Of a stretch of 64,000 nucleotides of DNA, positions 36,262 to 44,665 are shown piece after piece (position 1 is the first letter of the stretch; the number at the start of each line of letters is the position of its first letter). The DNA lies in the NCBI GenBank assembly GCA_946497695.1, contig CAMMLJ010000001.1:62001-126000 (forward strand), given 5' to 3'. Source of the stretch: an uncultured Clostridium sp. GTDB lineage: Bacteria; Bacillota; Clostridia; TANB77; CAG-508. The notes under the pieces were generated by a model. It was not told the origin of the DNA. It saw only the letters and a program-made list of their open reading frames with translations, and ran no database searches. The position numbers and the translations under genes were made by a program.

Positions 36262-37740
36262 GTGAAAGAACGAACAAAAGCGAAATTAATAGACATATGT
36301 TTTTTTATTATAATGATATTGTTATTTTCAGCTACGGTATTACCAAGAAATTTAGCTAATTTAGATGAAATATGGAATTTTAATTTTGCAAGAAATATTG
36401 CAAATGGTTTGATTCCATATAATGATTTTAATATGTTACAAACTCCATTGTTATCATTCATACTAGGAGGTATTTTTAAGATATTTGGACAAGAATTATT
36501 TGTTATGAGAATAGTATCTATAATACTTGGAGCAGGAATAATATTTGTAGCATTTAAAATATTAAAAGAATTAAAACTAAATACAAAATGGTCAATACTT
36601 TCATCTGGATTATTATTTTTATTTATTATAAGTGATTTTTATATAGATTATAATTATGCAATTTTATTTATAACATTATTATTAATTTATATAGAATTAA
36701 AATATAAAAATTATGGAATAAGATATAACTTGTTAATAGGATTACTTGCAGGAATAACAATATTGTTAAAGCAAAGTACAGGAATAATTATATCAGGAAT
36801 AACAATTTTATATTTGCTATTAGAGAAAAGAGATAAAGAAACAGTAAAAGCAATATTATATCGAACATTAGGAGTTTTAATTCCATGTATAACTTTGTTT
36901 ATCTATTTGCTAGTAACAAATTCTATATCAAGTTTTATAGATTATTGCATATTAGGAATAGGAACATTTGAAAATAGCATTTCATATCTAAAATTACTAC
37001 GAGGTGGAGATATAAATGCATTTTTAGGTATTATAGCACCAGTTACTTTAGTAATATTATTTGTGATAAATATAGTTAATATAAAGCAAAAAACAATTAA
37101 GTCAAATGTAAGCTATTTAATACTATTTGTATTTGCATTAGCTCAATTTACTGTAGTATATCCGATAGCAGATGAAATACATTTTAAAATAGCTGCATTC
37201 CCTACAATATTAATTGTTTTATACTATATTTGTAAAAAGATTCAAGAAATAAAAAATATTAAAGTTTCAATATTTATAGAACATTTTATGAACATAATAA
37301 CAATATCATTTGTAGGAGTGTTAATATTGCAAGCAGTTAATGAAATTTATTTATATACACAAATAGATAAATCAGTGTTGAATCATTTTTCTAATATACC
37401 AATATCAACAACATTACAAGATAGAATATTAGAAGTGGATGCATATATTCAAAATGAAGAAAGAGATGTATATATATTAGATTCAGAAGCCGCAGTATAT
37501 ATGGTACCACTAGATAAATATAATAAAGACTTTGATATGTTTTTAAAGGGAAATTTAGGTTCAGCAAGCGAAGAAGGGCAAATAGAAAAAATAAAAAACA
37601 TGGAAAATGCAGTAATACTAATAAAAAATGATATAATAGCATTAAACTGGCAAACACCAACAAAAGTAATAGAATATATAAAAAACAACCTAGAAAAGAT
37701 AGGAACAGTAAGCTTTTTTGATGCATACATAACAAAATAG
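36262..37740 (+). CDS. Membrane glycosyltransferase, GT39/ArnT-like (GT-C fold)
   Basis: 492 residues with about 10-11 membrane helices and a C-terminal soluble part of about 110 residues. The first extracytoplasmic loop has L-A-N-L-D-E-I-W-N-F (about residues 33-42), where Asp-Glu followed by an aromatic is the GT39-type catalytic loop. Such enzymes transfer a sugar from a polyprenyl-phosphate donor outside the membrane, so the GtrB-like genes at 14624, 16007 and 31881 could supply it. Start is GTG with TTGGAGA upstream. Its TAG stop is also the first three bases of a REP-like repeat. Confidence 0.75.
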   Translation: MKERTKAKLIDICFFIIMILLFSATVLPRNLANLDEIWNFNFARNIANGLIPYNDFNMLQTPLLSFILGGIFKIFGQELFVMRIVSIILGAGIIFVAFKILKELKLNTKWSILSSGLLFLFIISDFYIDYNYAILFITLLLIYIELKYKNYGIRYNLLIGLLAGITILLKQSTGIIISGITILYLLLEKRDKETVKAILYRTLGVLIPCITLFIYLLVTNSISSFIDYCILGIGTFENSISYLKLLRGGDINAFLGIIAPVTLVILFVINIVNIKQKTIKSNVSYLILFVFALAQFTVVYPIADEIHFKIAAFPTILIVLYYICKKIQEIKNIKVSIFIEHFMNIITISFVGVLILQAVNEIYLYTQIDKSVLNHFSNIPISTTLQDRILEVDAYIQNEERDVYILDSEAAVYMVPLDKYNKDFDMFLKGNLGSASEEGQIEKIKNMENAVILIKNDIIALNWQTPTKVIEYIKNNLEKIGTVSFFDAYITK

Positions 37741-37769
37741 GGATTTGGGGACGTTCTTTAAATCCCTAT
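37738..37769 (+). repeat. REP-like palindromic element, copy B (most symmetric)
   Basis: TAGGGATTT ... AAATCCCTA are perfect 9-base inverted ends around a GGGGACGTTCTTT centre. The first TAG is the stop codon of the preceding gene. It shares its core with copies at 34949, 63014 and 63191 (minus strand). Confidence 0.7.
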
Positions 37770-37781
37770 ACTTACTAAAGA

Positions 37782-38375
37782 TTGGATGTGATTTTCATAG
37801 AGAACATGCGAGAAAAATTAAAAGAAAAAATATTAAGTTTTGGTGGAGATATAGTGTATGTTACTCAGCCAAATACAGACGTGAAAAAATGGATAGATAG
37901 AGGAGTAGCAAGTGACGGAAAGGATTCAATAGTAGAAAAAGGTAGAGCAGGATTTTGTGAAGAAGAATCCTTAGAATATTATTTAAAACACAAAGATGAA
38001 GGTGTAAAGTTATGTAAAGGATTTGCATTAAATAAAGACCATGGAATGTGGGTTTATCATGCTTGGTGCAAAGATAAAGATGGAGTGATCCATGAATGTA
38101 CATCTGTTAAACGAGATTTGTATTATGGGATAGAATTAGATGAAAGAGAAGCAGAAGAATTTAGAAGAAGCGTTGATTTTGAATATGACGCAGAATGTTC
38201 TAGAAAAGAAAAACAATTAACTGCGACAGATGTAGGAAAATTTGCATTTGAGGCATTAAAAGAATTTAAAACAAAAAATGAAATAGGAGCATTTTTTAAA
38301 AGGGCTGTTGAAGAACATAGAAGAGGAGATAATGCAAAAAATGATAAATCAAAAAATGATGCCAAAAGTTTATAG
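37782..38375 (+). CDS. Unknown protein with Cys-His-Glu pattern (possible transglutaminase/papain-like fold)
   Basis: Up to 197 residues. The start is uncertain: TTG 37782, GTG 37788 or ATG 37806, none with a strong SD. The middle has C-K-G-F-A-L-N (about residue 83), then W-V-Y-H-A-W-C about 12 residues on, and G-V-I-H-E-C-T-S. The Cys ... H-A-W ... G-x-x-x-E/D-x-T order is reminiscent of transglutaminase-like or papain-like enzymes, but I cannot assign a family. The C-terminal 40 residues are charged and likely disordered. It overlaps the next gene by 44 bp, so the two are translated together and may interact. Confidence 0.6.
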   Translation: MDVIFIENMREKLKEKILSFGGDIVYVTQPNTDVKKWIDRGVASDGKDSIVEKGRAGFCEEESLEYYLKHKDEGVKLCKGFALNKDHGMWVYHAWCKDKDGVIHECTSVKRDLYYGIELDEREAEEFRRSVDFEYDAECSRKEKQLTATDVGKFAFEALKEFKTKNEIGAFFKRAVEEHRRGDNAKNDKSKNDAKSL

Positions 38376-38787
38376 AGAAGTTTTTGAAATTATAAAACAT
38401 CTTTCAGAAAAAGATTTTAATAAAATTCCAAAAGAAGTTATTGAAACATTACATGTTAATATGGATAAGGAGTATGAAGTTAATATTAATTTTGAAGATT
38501 TCCAAAATCAAAAAACAATGTATGAAACAAAGGTACTGCTTGCAATATTGTTTAGAGATTATTTAGCTACAGAAAAGCAAAAAGAAAAAATTTTGGCAAA
38601 AGAAAGATATGATGAACAAGTCTATCAGGAAGAAATGCGAGAAAAATATAACCCTGAGAATTTCTTACAAAAGCAGCAAAGTAGTCTTGATAAAAATAAT
38701 ATCCAAAAAGAAATGAACCTAATAGAATATAAACCAAATATTTTTCAGAAGATATGGAGCTATATAAAAGGAATATTTCACAAATAA
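38332..38787 (+). CDS. Unknown small helical protein
   Basis: About 151 residues from ATG 38332, which follows AGAGGAGA; the in-frame TTG 24 bases earlier has no SD. The sequence is charged, Glu/Lys/Gln rich and probably helical, with a cluster K-V-Y-R-E-V-F-E-I-I-K-H-L near the N-terminus and an aromatic, basic end (I-F-Q-K-I-W-S-Y-I-K-G-I-F). No family is recognised. Its start lies inside the 3' end of the preceding gene. An association with membrane or partner protein through the C-terminal amphipathic stretch is only a guess. Confidence 0.65.
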   Translation: MQKMINQKMMPKVYREVFEIIKHLSEKDFNKIPKEVIETLHVNMDKEYEVNINFEDFQNQKTMYETKVLLAILFRDYLATEKQKEKILAKERYDEQVYQEEMREKYNPENFLQKQQSSLDKNNIQKEMNLIEYKPNIFQKIWSYIKGIFHK

Positions 38788-38830
38788 ATTTTAAAATGCA
38801 ATAAATTAAGGATAAGGAGAGGACTAATAA

Positions 38831-39772
38831 ATGAAATTACTAATGCATACATGTTGTGCACCATGTAGTGTGTATTGCATAGATTCATTAAGAAATGAAG
38901 GAATAGAACCAACAGTATATTGGTATAATCCAAATATTCACCCATATATGGAATATAAGGCAAGAAGAGATTGTTTAAAAGAATATACAAAAAGTATATA
39001 TGTAGAAGCCATTTTCGAAGAAGATTATGGCTTAGATGAATTTTGCAAAAATGTAGTATGTGATTTACAAAATAGATGTCAAAATTATTGCTATAGAGTT
39101 AGATTAGAGCAAACTGCCAAATATGCTAAAGAACATGGCTTTGATACAATCTCTACCACTCTTTTAGTAAGTCCATATCAAAAACATGATATTTTAAAAA
39201 TGCAAGGTGAAGAAATTGCAAAGAAATATGGATTAGACTTTTTATATAGAGATTTTAGAGTTGGATTTAGAGAAGGTCAATCTAAGGCTAGAGAGCTAGG
39301 TTTATATATGCAAAAATATTGTGGTTGTATTTTTTCTGAAGAAATGTCAAGTCTCGCACGACAAAAAAAGGAAAAAGAAATAATAGATAGAGCTAACAGA
39401 GATACAGAGCGAAGAATAAGATTATCAGAATGTATACCAAGGCTTGATTTTAGACAACTAAAAAGAGAAAATAAGGAAGAAATAGACTTTATATATAATA
39501 TTAAAAAAGAAGATTATAATAAATATGTAGAAGAAAACAAAACTGAGATGAACGAAGAAATACAGACAAAATTATTTGAAAGATATATAAAAGGAAATGC
39601 AAAGAATATAAAGATAATTACAGTAAAAGGAGAAAAAATAGGATTTTTTGATGGAAAGATTTTAGAAGATAATACTTTTAGAATTGATAATATATTTATA
39701 ATAAAAGAATATCAAAATAAAGGAATTGATGAAGCAATTTCCAGAGAGTTATTATTTGAAAATGAAATATAA
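38831..39772 (+). CDS. queH: Epoxyqueuosine reductase QueH with C-terminal GNAT-like half domain
   Basis: 313 residues. Residues 1-205 are QueH: H-T-C-C-A-P-C-S (Cys 8, 9, 12), C-Q-N-Y-C (about 83-87), and K-Y-C-G-C-I-F-S-E-E (about 163-171) supply the metal-site cysteines. R-L-E-Q-T-A-K-Y-A-K is also standard. QueH reduces epoxyqueuosine to queuosine in tRNA. Residues about 245-313 look like the first half of a GNAT acetyltransferase: beta strands, then I-D-N-I-F-I-I-K-E-Y-Q-N-K-G-I, which is the acetyl-CoA loop pattern, ending soon after. QueH proteins are usually about 180-210 residues, so this is an extension. Whether the tail binds acetyl-CoA is unknown. SD is AAGGAGAGG. Confidence 0.85.
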   Translation: MKLLMHTCCAPCSVYCIDSLRNEGIEPTVYWYNPNIHPYMEYKARRDCLKEYTKSIYVEAIFEEDYGLDEFCKNVVCDLQNRCQNYCYRVRLEQTAKYAKEHGFDTISTTLLVSPYQKHDILKMQGEEIAKKYGLDFLYRDFRVGFREGQSKARELGLYMQKYCGCIFSEEMSSLARQKKEKEIIDRANRDTERRIRLSECIPRLDFRQLKRENKEEIDFIYNIKKEDYNKYVEENKTEMNEEIQTKLFERYIKGNAKNIKIITVKGEKIGFFDGKILEDNTFRIDNIFIIKEYQNKGIDEAISRELLFENEI

Positions 39773-39810
39773 AGTATAAGTATCAAAAAATGTACTAGGA
39801 GGAAATAGTA

Positions 39811-40965
39811 ATGACTTATCCAATTGAAAAAGAAATTGAAATAAATAAAGAAATAATTAGATTAACCTTTTATTCTGGATTAACAATTCTTATAGGACCA
39901 AATGGGTCAGGGAAAACTAGAGTATTAAAAAAGTTAAAAAAATGCAGTTTTGATGATATAGATGTTTCTCAAATAAGATATTTATCTTCAAATCGTATTG
40001 GAGATTTGGAACAATATAGATCTAAGATAAATCAATATGATTATGAAAATAGTGATTATAATCTTGGAGATAAAGCAACTGGAAGAGTTAAACATCAAAT
40101 AGAAATTGCTAAAGGTGATTTCTTTGTTATGGCTGATAGAAAAGATGTATTTATAAAAGTTTCAGAAAGATTATCAGTATTATTTAATAGAAATATGTTT
40201 ATTAGATGGGATAGTGGACAGCTAAAAGTTTTCTTTAGTAAGAAAGATTCTGATGAAGAATATTCAGTTAAATTAGAAGCTAGTGGTTTATTAAATCTTG
40301 TTTCTATATTAGCTGCTTTGTATGATGACGAAATAAAAGTATTACTAATAGATGAGCCAGAAGTATCTTTACATCCACAATTACAAAGATTTGTGCTAAA
40401 TGAAATAAAAAAAGTTGCTGGAGATTATAATGAACAAGGGAAAAAATTAATTGTAATGGCGACACATTCTACTGAAATGATTGCTATTAATAAAGTTAAT
40501 GATTTACCTAATTATGTTTTCTTTTTAGATGATGGAAGTGCACCAAAGCAAATAGAACCATCAGATGATGTTTTAAAAAATAAAAAGTTAAAAGAATTAA
40601 TTATTAGAATGAGTCAATCCTATAAATCAGCTTTTTTCTCAAAAAGACCATTATTGGTTGAAGGAATTAGTGATTTGATATTATGTAATTATTTTGACAA
40701 TAAATACGAATTAAATCTAGGAGTAGCAGGAACTCAAATTGTACCAGTAGAAGGGAAAGGACAATTTCCTGTAACAGTGAAATTTATGGAGCTGATAGGA
40801 AAGAAACCGATAATATTAACAGATTTGGATTCATTTGTAGATGATAATGAAGTTATTAATTTATTTGTAAATGGTGATATAGCAAAGAAATGTGCAATAG
40901 AAAAAGGACATAGGGATTTACAACAATTTGTACGAGTTTTAAAGAATGATTTGTATCAATTATGA
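39811..40965 (+). CDS. AAA ATPase with TOPRIM domain, OLD-nuclease-like (3' end possibly frameshifted)
   Basis: 384 residues. Walker A G-P-N-G-S-G-K-T is at about 29-36, then the ABC-type signature-like L-E-A-S-G-L-L, Walker B L-L-I-D-E-P-E-V-S-L-H-P and H-S-T-E-M (switch His), as in OLD and RecF-like ATPases. From about residue 290 a TOPRIM-like domain has L-L-V-E-G-I-S-D and I-L-T-D-L-D-S, the acidic metal-binding residues. OLD-type nucleases act in phage defence and DNA repair. The protein stops soon after the TOPRIM motifs, and the next ORF continues in the +1 frame with a 20-bp overlap, so the true gene may be longer. SD is AGGAGG. Confidence 0.75.
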   Translation: MTYPIEKEIEINKEIIRLTFYSGLTILIGPNGSGKTRVLKKLKKCSFDDIDVSQIRYLSSNRIGDLEQYRSKINQYDYENSDYNLGDKATGRVKHQIEIAKGDFFVMADRKDVFIKVSERLSVLFNRNMFIRWDSGQLKVFFSKKDSDEEYSVKLEASGLLNLVSILAALYDDEIKVLLIDEPEVSLHPQLQRFVLNEIKKVAGDYNEQGKKLIVMATHSTEMIAINKVNDLPNYVFFLDDGSAPKQIEPSDDVLKNKKLKELIIRMSQSYKSAFFSKRPLLVEGISDLILCNYFDNKYELNLGVAGTQIVPVEGKGQFPVTVKFMELIGKKPIILTDLDSFVDDNEVINLFVNGDIAKKCAIEKGHRDLQQFVRVLKNDLYQL

Positions 40966-41233
40966 AGCTAGACCTATAAAAACAGAACTTCTTGCAGAGA
41001 TAGCACCTATATTAGGACAATATTGTCAAGATATGAGGGAAAAAGATATAAGTGGTATAATTAAGCAGGTAAGAGGAAACGAAAAATCTATATTTATCTA
41101 TAATAATGAATATCCGAATATAGAAGTGAATATTGAATCAAAAATACTAAAGGTTAAAGGTTTTCCGATAAAGTTTAAAAAAGGTGATAATGTAAATGAA
41201 ATTGTAGAACAAAAAATAAAAAATGATATTTAA
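40946..41233 (+). CDS. Small ORF, probable C-terminal part of the OLD-like ATPase or separate partner
   Basis: 95 residues in the +1 frame relative to the preceding gene. This frame is closed upstream by TAA at 40940-40942, so if one protein was split, the shift lies between 40943 and 40965. The sequence (I-A-P-I-L-G-Q-Y-C-Q-D-M-R and later I-E-V-N-I-E-S-K-I-L-K-V) gives no family match that I recognise. There is no SD at its ATG, which favours a frameshifted tail over an independent gene, although translational coupling is possible. Confidence 0.5.
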   Translation: MICINYEARPIKTELLAEIAPILGQYCQDMREKDISGIIKQVRGNEKSIFIYNNEYPNIEVNIESKILKVKGFPIKFKKGDNVNEIVEQKIKNDI

Positions 41234-41271
41234 TATATAAGTAGAATTTTTAAATAGAGAGGAGGAGTTTA

Positions 41272-42270
41272 ATGGACGATGAAATTATGAATAAAGATAA
41301 TAATAAAATATTAATCTATACTTCTGATGATGGGCAAATTAAAATAGAAGTAAGACTTGAAGACGAAAATGTTTGGCTTACTCAAAATGCTATGGCAGAA
41401 CTTTTTAATACAACAAAACAAAATATAAGTTTACATATAAAAAATATTTTTGAAGAAAAAGAACTGGATGAAAATTCAGTTGTCAAGCAAAACTTGACAA
41501 CTGCTTTAGATGGCAAAAAGTACAAAACAAAATTTTACAATTTAGATTTAATTATATCAGTTGGATATCGTGTGAAGTCAATTCGTGGTACTCAATTTAG
41601 AATATGGGCAAATAAATTGCTAAAGGACTATCTAATAAAAGGATATAATTTGAATGTAGATAGATTCAAAAATAATGGTGGAGGAGTATATTTTGAAGAA
41701 GTATTAGAAAAAATTAGAGATATTCGTTCATCAGAAAAAGTATTTTGGAGGAAAATTTTAGATATCTATGCTACAAGTATTGATTATGATGCAAAAGATG
41801 AAAAAACAAAAGAATTTTTTAAAACAGTTCAAAACAAGATGCACTATGCAGTACATGGAAATACTGCAGCAGAAGTAATTTTTAATAGAGTAGATAGTGA
41901 AAAAGAAAATATAGGATTAACCAATTTTAAAGGAAATATGCCTACAAAATCAGAAACGGAAATAGCTAAGAATTATTTATCAGAAAAAGAGATAGACATG
42001 TTGAATAGAATGGTGTCAGCATACTTAGATGTCGCAGAAATTAATGCACTTAATATGCATCCGATGACAATGAAAGATTGGATAAAAGAATTAGATGGAT
42101 TTTTAACTATGACACATAAAGAAATATTGGAAGGTGCAGGGAAAATATCTCATGAAAAGGCATTGAAAAAAGCACATGAAGAGTATGATAAATATATGAA
42201 ATCCCATTTAACTCAAGCAGAAAAAGATTACTTAGAAATTATGGGAGAAGATATAAAAAAACTGAAATAG
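41272..42270 (+). CDS. rhuM: RhuM family protein
   Basis: 332 residues with the full RhuM layout. The N-terminal part contains E-V-R-L-E-D-E-N-V-W-L-T-Q and M-A-E-L-F-N-T-T-K-Q-N-I-S, a DNA-binding-like helix-turn-helix. It is followed by Y-N-L-D-L-I-I-S-V-G-Y-R-V and F-R-I-W-A. The C-terminal part contains H-G-N-T-A-A-E-V-I and a helical tail. RhuM is a widespread bacterial protein named from Salmonella pathogenicity islands; its molecular role is not settled, and it often sits on accessory DNA. It follows the OLD-like ATPase and precedes a decayed paralogue. SD is GAGGAGG. Confidence 0.92.
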   Translation: MDDEIMNKDNNKILIYTSDDGQIKIEVRLEDENVWLTQNAMAELFNTTKQNISLHIKNIFEEKELDENSVVKQNLTTALDGKKYKTKFYNLDLIISVGYRVKSIRGTQFRIWANKLLKDYLIKGYNLNVDRFKNNGGGVYFEEVLEKIRDIRSSEKVFWRKILDIYATSIDYDAKDEKTKEFFKTVQNKMHYAVHGNTAAEVIFNRVDSEKENIGLTNFKGNMPTKSETEIAKNYLSEKEIDMLNRMVSAYLDVAEINALNMHPMTMKDWIKELDGFLTMTHKEILEGAGKISHEKALKKAHEEYDKYMKSHLTQAEKDYLEIMGEDIKKLK

Positions 42271-42472
42271 AAAGCACAGAAAAAATCATATATAGATTTA
42301 GAAAGAAAATAAGAAAAGACAAGGATTATTTCGCAAATTTGGTGTGCAAGGCTAGATATTTCAGAAGAAGATAGATATCAGAAGAAAATTGAGAAAGATA
42401 GAGAGAATAAGTAGGTAAATTGTGTCACCAATGGAGAGAAAATTTAGAAAAATAAGAGAAGGGTATGAGAAA
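42271..42472 (+). other. Gap between the rhuM copies, no gene seen
   Basis: About 200 bp with no usable reading frame. One frame carries a stretch that could be worn-out coding DNA (W-C-A-R-L-D-I-S-E-E-D-R), but it has stops on both sides and I cannot assign it. Confidence 0.4.
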
Positions 42473-43259
42473 ATGAGCAAATTAGAGGATTTAAGAGATT
42501 TAATTATATATTAAAGTAAAAACAATGAAAATATTATCTGTAGAAGTTTTATATGATAATGAAAATTTTTGGTTAACTCAAAAATCTATGTCAAAATTAT
42601 TTAATGTTGAAGTAAATACTATAAATTATCATTTAAAAGAGATTTTTGAAACTCATGAATTAGAAGAAAATCGAACTATTCGAAAAATTCGAACAGTTCA
42701 AAATGAGGAAAATAGAAAAGTTTCAAGACAATTAACTTTTTATAGTTTAGACGCTATTATTGCAGTGGGTTATAGAGTTAATTCAAAAGAAGTTACTGAT
42801 TTTAGAATTTGGGCAACAGATAACAGATATATTTGCAGAATGCAGTATTGATTATGCTAAAAACTCTGAGATAACACATAAATTTTACGCAATGATACAA
42901 AATAAGTTCCATTACGCAATTACAGGTAATACTGCGGCAGAGATAATTTACCAAAAAGCAGACATACAAAAGAAAATATGAGATTAATAACATGGAAAAA
43001 CTCACCAGAAGGAAGAATTTTAAAATCAGATGTAATGATAGCAAAAAACTATTTAGAAGAAAAACAAATAAAAAGACTAGAAAGAGCTGTATCGAGTTAT
43101 TTTGACTATATAGAAGATTTAGTAGAAAGAGAAAACACATTCACAATGGAGGAATTTGCAAAGAGTGTTAATGAATTCTTGGAATTTAGAAAATATGATA
43201 TATTATATGAATCATTTATATTAAGAAAAAGGGGAGAAATTAATATTTATGGAAAATGA
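42473..43259 (+). pseudogene. Decayed rhuM paralogue
   Basis: Pieces of a second RhuM protein run in order through different frames. ATG 42473 gives M-S-K-L-E-D-L-R-D-L-I-I-Y then a TAA at 42512. After a shift near 42535 comes E-V-L-Y-D-N-E-N-F-W-L-T-Q, reading on to F-R-I-W-A. Then about 45 codons are missing relative to the intact copy, and the frame changes before D-I-F-A-E-C-S-I-D-Y. Another shift near 42970 restores T-W-K-N-S-P-E-G-R-I-L and the tail. At least one nonsense change, two frameshifts and one deletion make it non-functional as RhuM. Its last bases overlap the start of the DUF4230 gene. Confidence 0.88.
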
Positions 43260-43914
43260 AGTAAAAGATGGATTAAAAAATGAAGTGAAAAAAGAAAACA
43301 AATTAAAGAAAAAAATAATAGGACTTCCAAAAGTGGTAAAAAAGATTATTATAGTAATATGTGTTTTAGTTATATTTTATTTAGGAATAAAGTTTGGACC
43401 AGTTTTTACATCACAAACAAAAACAACAAAATTAGGACTTGAAGATGTTGGTGAATTAGTAACTCAGACAGGGTATTTAACTGTAATTCAAGATAATAAA
43501 GAAAATAGAACATTTTTTCAATTATTTGATATTCCATTTACAGAAAGTAGACAAATATTTAGTTATGATGTAGAAGTAGATGCATCAGTAAATTTTTCAC
43601 AAATAACATATTCTATAGATGATAAGAACAGCGAGATTACAATTAAACTTCCACATGCTAATATATATAAGGCAACTTTAAATACAGATTCTTTTAAAGT
43701 ATATTTAGATGATGAAAGTCTATTTTCAAGAATAGATTTAACAGAACAAAATGAAGCACTAAAAACTATGGAAGAGCAAGCAATAGAAGATGCTAAAGCA
43801 AATGGAATTCTTGAGTCAGCAGACGAAAATGCAAAAACATTAATTGAAGGATTAATAAAAAGTAATAATGAATACAAAGAATATAAAGTGAACTATGAAT
43901 ATATAGGAGGGTAA
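43249..43914 (+). CDS. DUF4230-family membrane-anchored protein
   Basis: 221 residues. A basic, lysine-rich N-terminus is followed by one membrane helix (about residues 32-50), then an extracytoplasmic domain with L-E-D-V-G-E-L-V-T-Q-T-G-Y near its start, and I-T-I-K-L-P-H-A later. This arrangement matches DUF4230, whose function is unknown. The C-terminus is helical (M-E-E-Q-A-I-E-D-A-K-A-N-G) and ends with a Y-K-V-N-Y-E-Y strand. An AGGGGAGA SD lies about 12 bases upstream, at the end of the rhuM pseudogene. A 26-residue membrane peptide follows at once and is probably translated from the same RNA. Confidence 0.75.
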   Translation: MENEVKDGLKNEVKKENKLKKKIIGLPKVVKKIIIVICVLVIFYLGIKFGPVFTSQTKTTKLGLEDVGELVTQTGYLTVIQDNKENRTFFQLFDIPFTESRQIFSYDVEVDASVNFSQITYSIDDKNSEITIKLPHANIYKATLNTDSFKVYLDDESLFSRIDLTEQNEALKTMEEQAIEDAKANGILESADENAKTLIEGLIKSNNEYKEYKVNYEYIGG

Positions 43915-43915
43915 T

Positions 43916-43996
43916 ATGGGAAATTTTTGGAAAGTTATAATAGCAATTTTAATAGTAATTGGACTATTTTATTTAGTATTAGCACTTACAAGATAA
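43916..43996 (+). CDS. 26-residue single-pass membrane peptide
   Basis: ATG 43916 to TAA 43994-43996. It has a strong AGGAGGG SD four bases upstream, overlapping the end of the DUF4230 gene. The peptide starts M-G-N-F-W-K and then has about 17 hydrophobic residues (Val, Ile, Leu, Phe, Tyr) before ending A-L-T-R. SD strength, position and a clean hydrophobic helix support a real gene. A regulatory peptide or subunit for the DUF4230 protein is a reasonable guess. The next 120 bp hold no gene. Confidence 0.6.
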   Translation: MGNFWKVIIAILIVIGLFYLVLALTR

Positions 43997-44116
43997 AATT
44001 TAATTATAGAAACAAGCAATGTAAGAAAAAGCAGTAAATATTATAAAGAAATTGTTGTATATAAGAAAAGATGCATAGAAAGCATTATGGAAAAATTAAA
44101 GTGTAGGTGAAATAAA

Positions 44117-44614
44117 ATGCAAAAATTTTCACTAGAAAAAGTAAAAAAAGAAGAAGAAAATATATTGCAAAATTTGTTAGAGTTTTATTTGTATGACTTT
44201 AACTTCTTTTACGAAGACGATTTAAATGATAATGGAAGATTTGAATTTATAGATACAAATGAGTATTTTACAAAAGAAAAGTATGAAGCTTTTTTTATAA
44301 GAGTAAAAGATAAATTAGCAGATTTTATTTTAATAAATAACAATACAGAATTAATTAAAAATGGAACTAGAATAGAAGAATTTTGGATAATGCCTAAATA
44401 CAGAAAAGGATATTTTGCATTTAGTGTATTAAAAGAAGTATTTTCCAGATATCAAAATGAAATAGAATTTATTATACTAGAGCAAAACAAAAGGTGGTTA
44501 AAAGCAATAAATTATTTTATAAATAAAAATTATACAATATTAGAGAAAGAAGAAATTACCAAATGGGATACAGAAAAATTTAAACTTTATCTAATAAAAA
44601 ATAATAAAATGTAA
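44117..44614 (+). CDS. GNAT family N-acetyltransferase
   Basis: 165 residues. The fold pattern is GNAT: an N-terminal helical acceptor region with L-L-E-F-Y-L-Y-D-F, a strand with I-E-E-F-W-I-M-P-K-Y-R-K-G (about residues 89-102; the acetyl-CoA loop, with R-K-G-Y in place of the usual R-G-x-G), and I-L-E-Q-N-K-R-W-L-K-A-I-N-Y-F (about 140) as the terminal helix region. It would acetylate an unknown small molecule or protein. Similar short GNATs with E-F-W-I-M-P are common in Clostridia. SD is TAGGTGA; no operon partner is apparent. Confidence 0.75.
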   Translation: MQKFSLEKVKKEEENILQNLLEFYLYDFNFFYEDDLNDNGRFEFIDTNEYFTKEKYEAFFIRVKDKLADFILINNNTELIKNGTRIEEFWIMPKYRKGYFAFSVLKEVFSRYQNEIEFIILEQNKRWLKAINYFINKNYTILEKEEITKWDTEKFKLYLIKNNKM

Positions 44615-44665
44615 AAATATTTTTCGTATAATGCAAAAAATATTGGGTAAAAGGGGAAAGTATAT

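Noticed and set aside
37391-37735. Open frames of 90-114 codons on the minus strand at the end of the GT39-like gene
   Set aside because: They are antisense to the coding gene, lack an SD and show only low-complexity Leu/Phe-rich translation.
40938-40944. Slippery heptamer T-TTA-AAG near the end of the OLD-like gene, suggesting programmed -1 frameshifting
   Set aside because: A -1 shift would lead into the other frame, not the +1 frame in which the downstream ORF lies.
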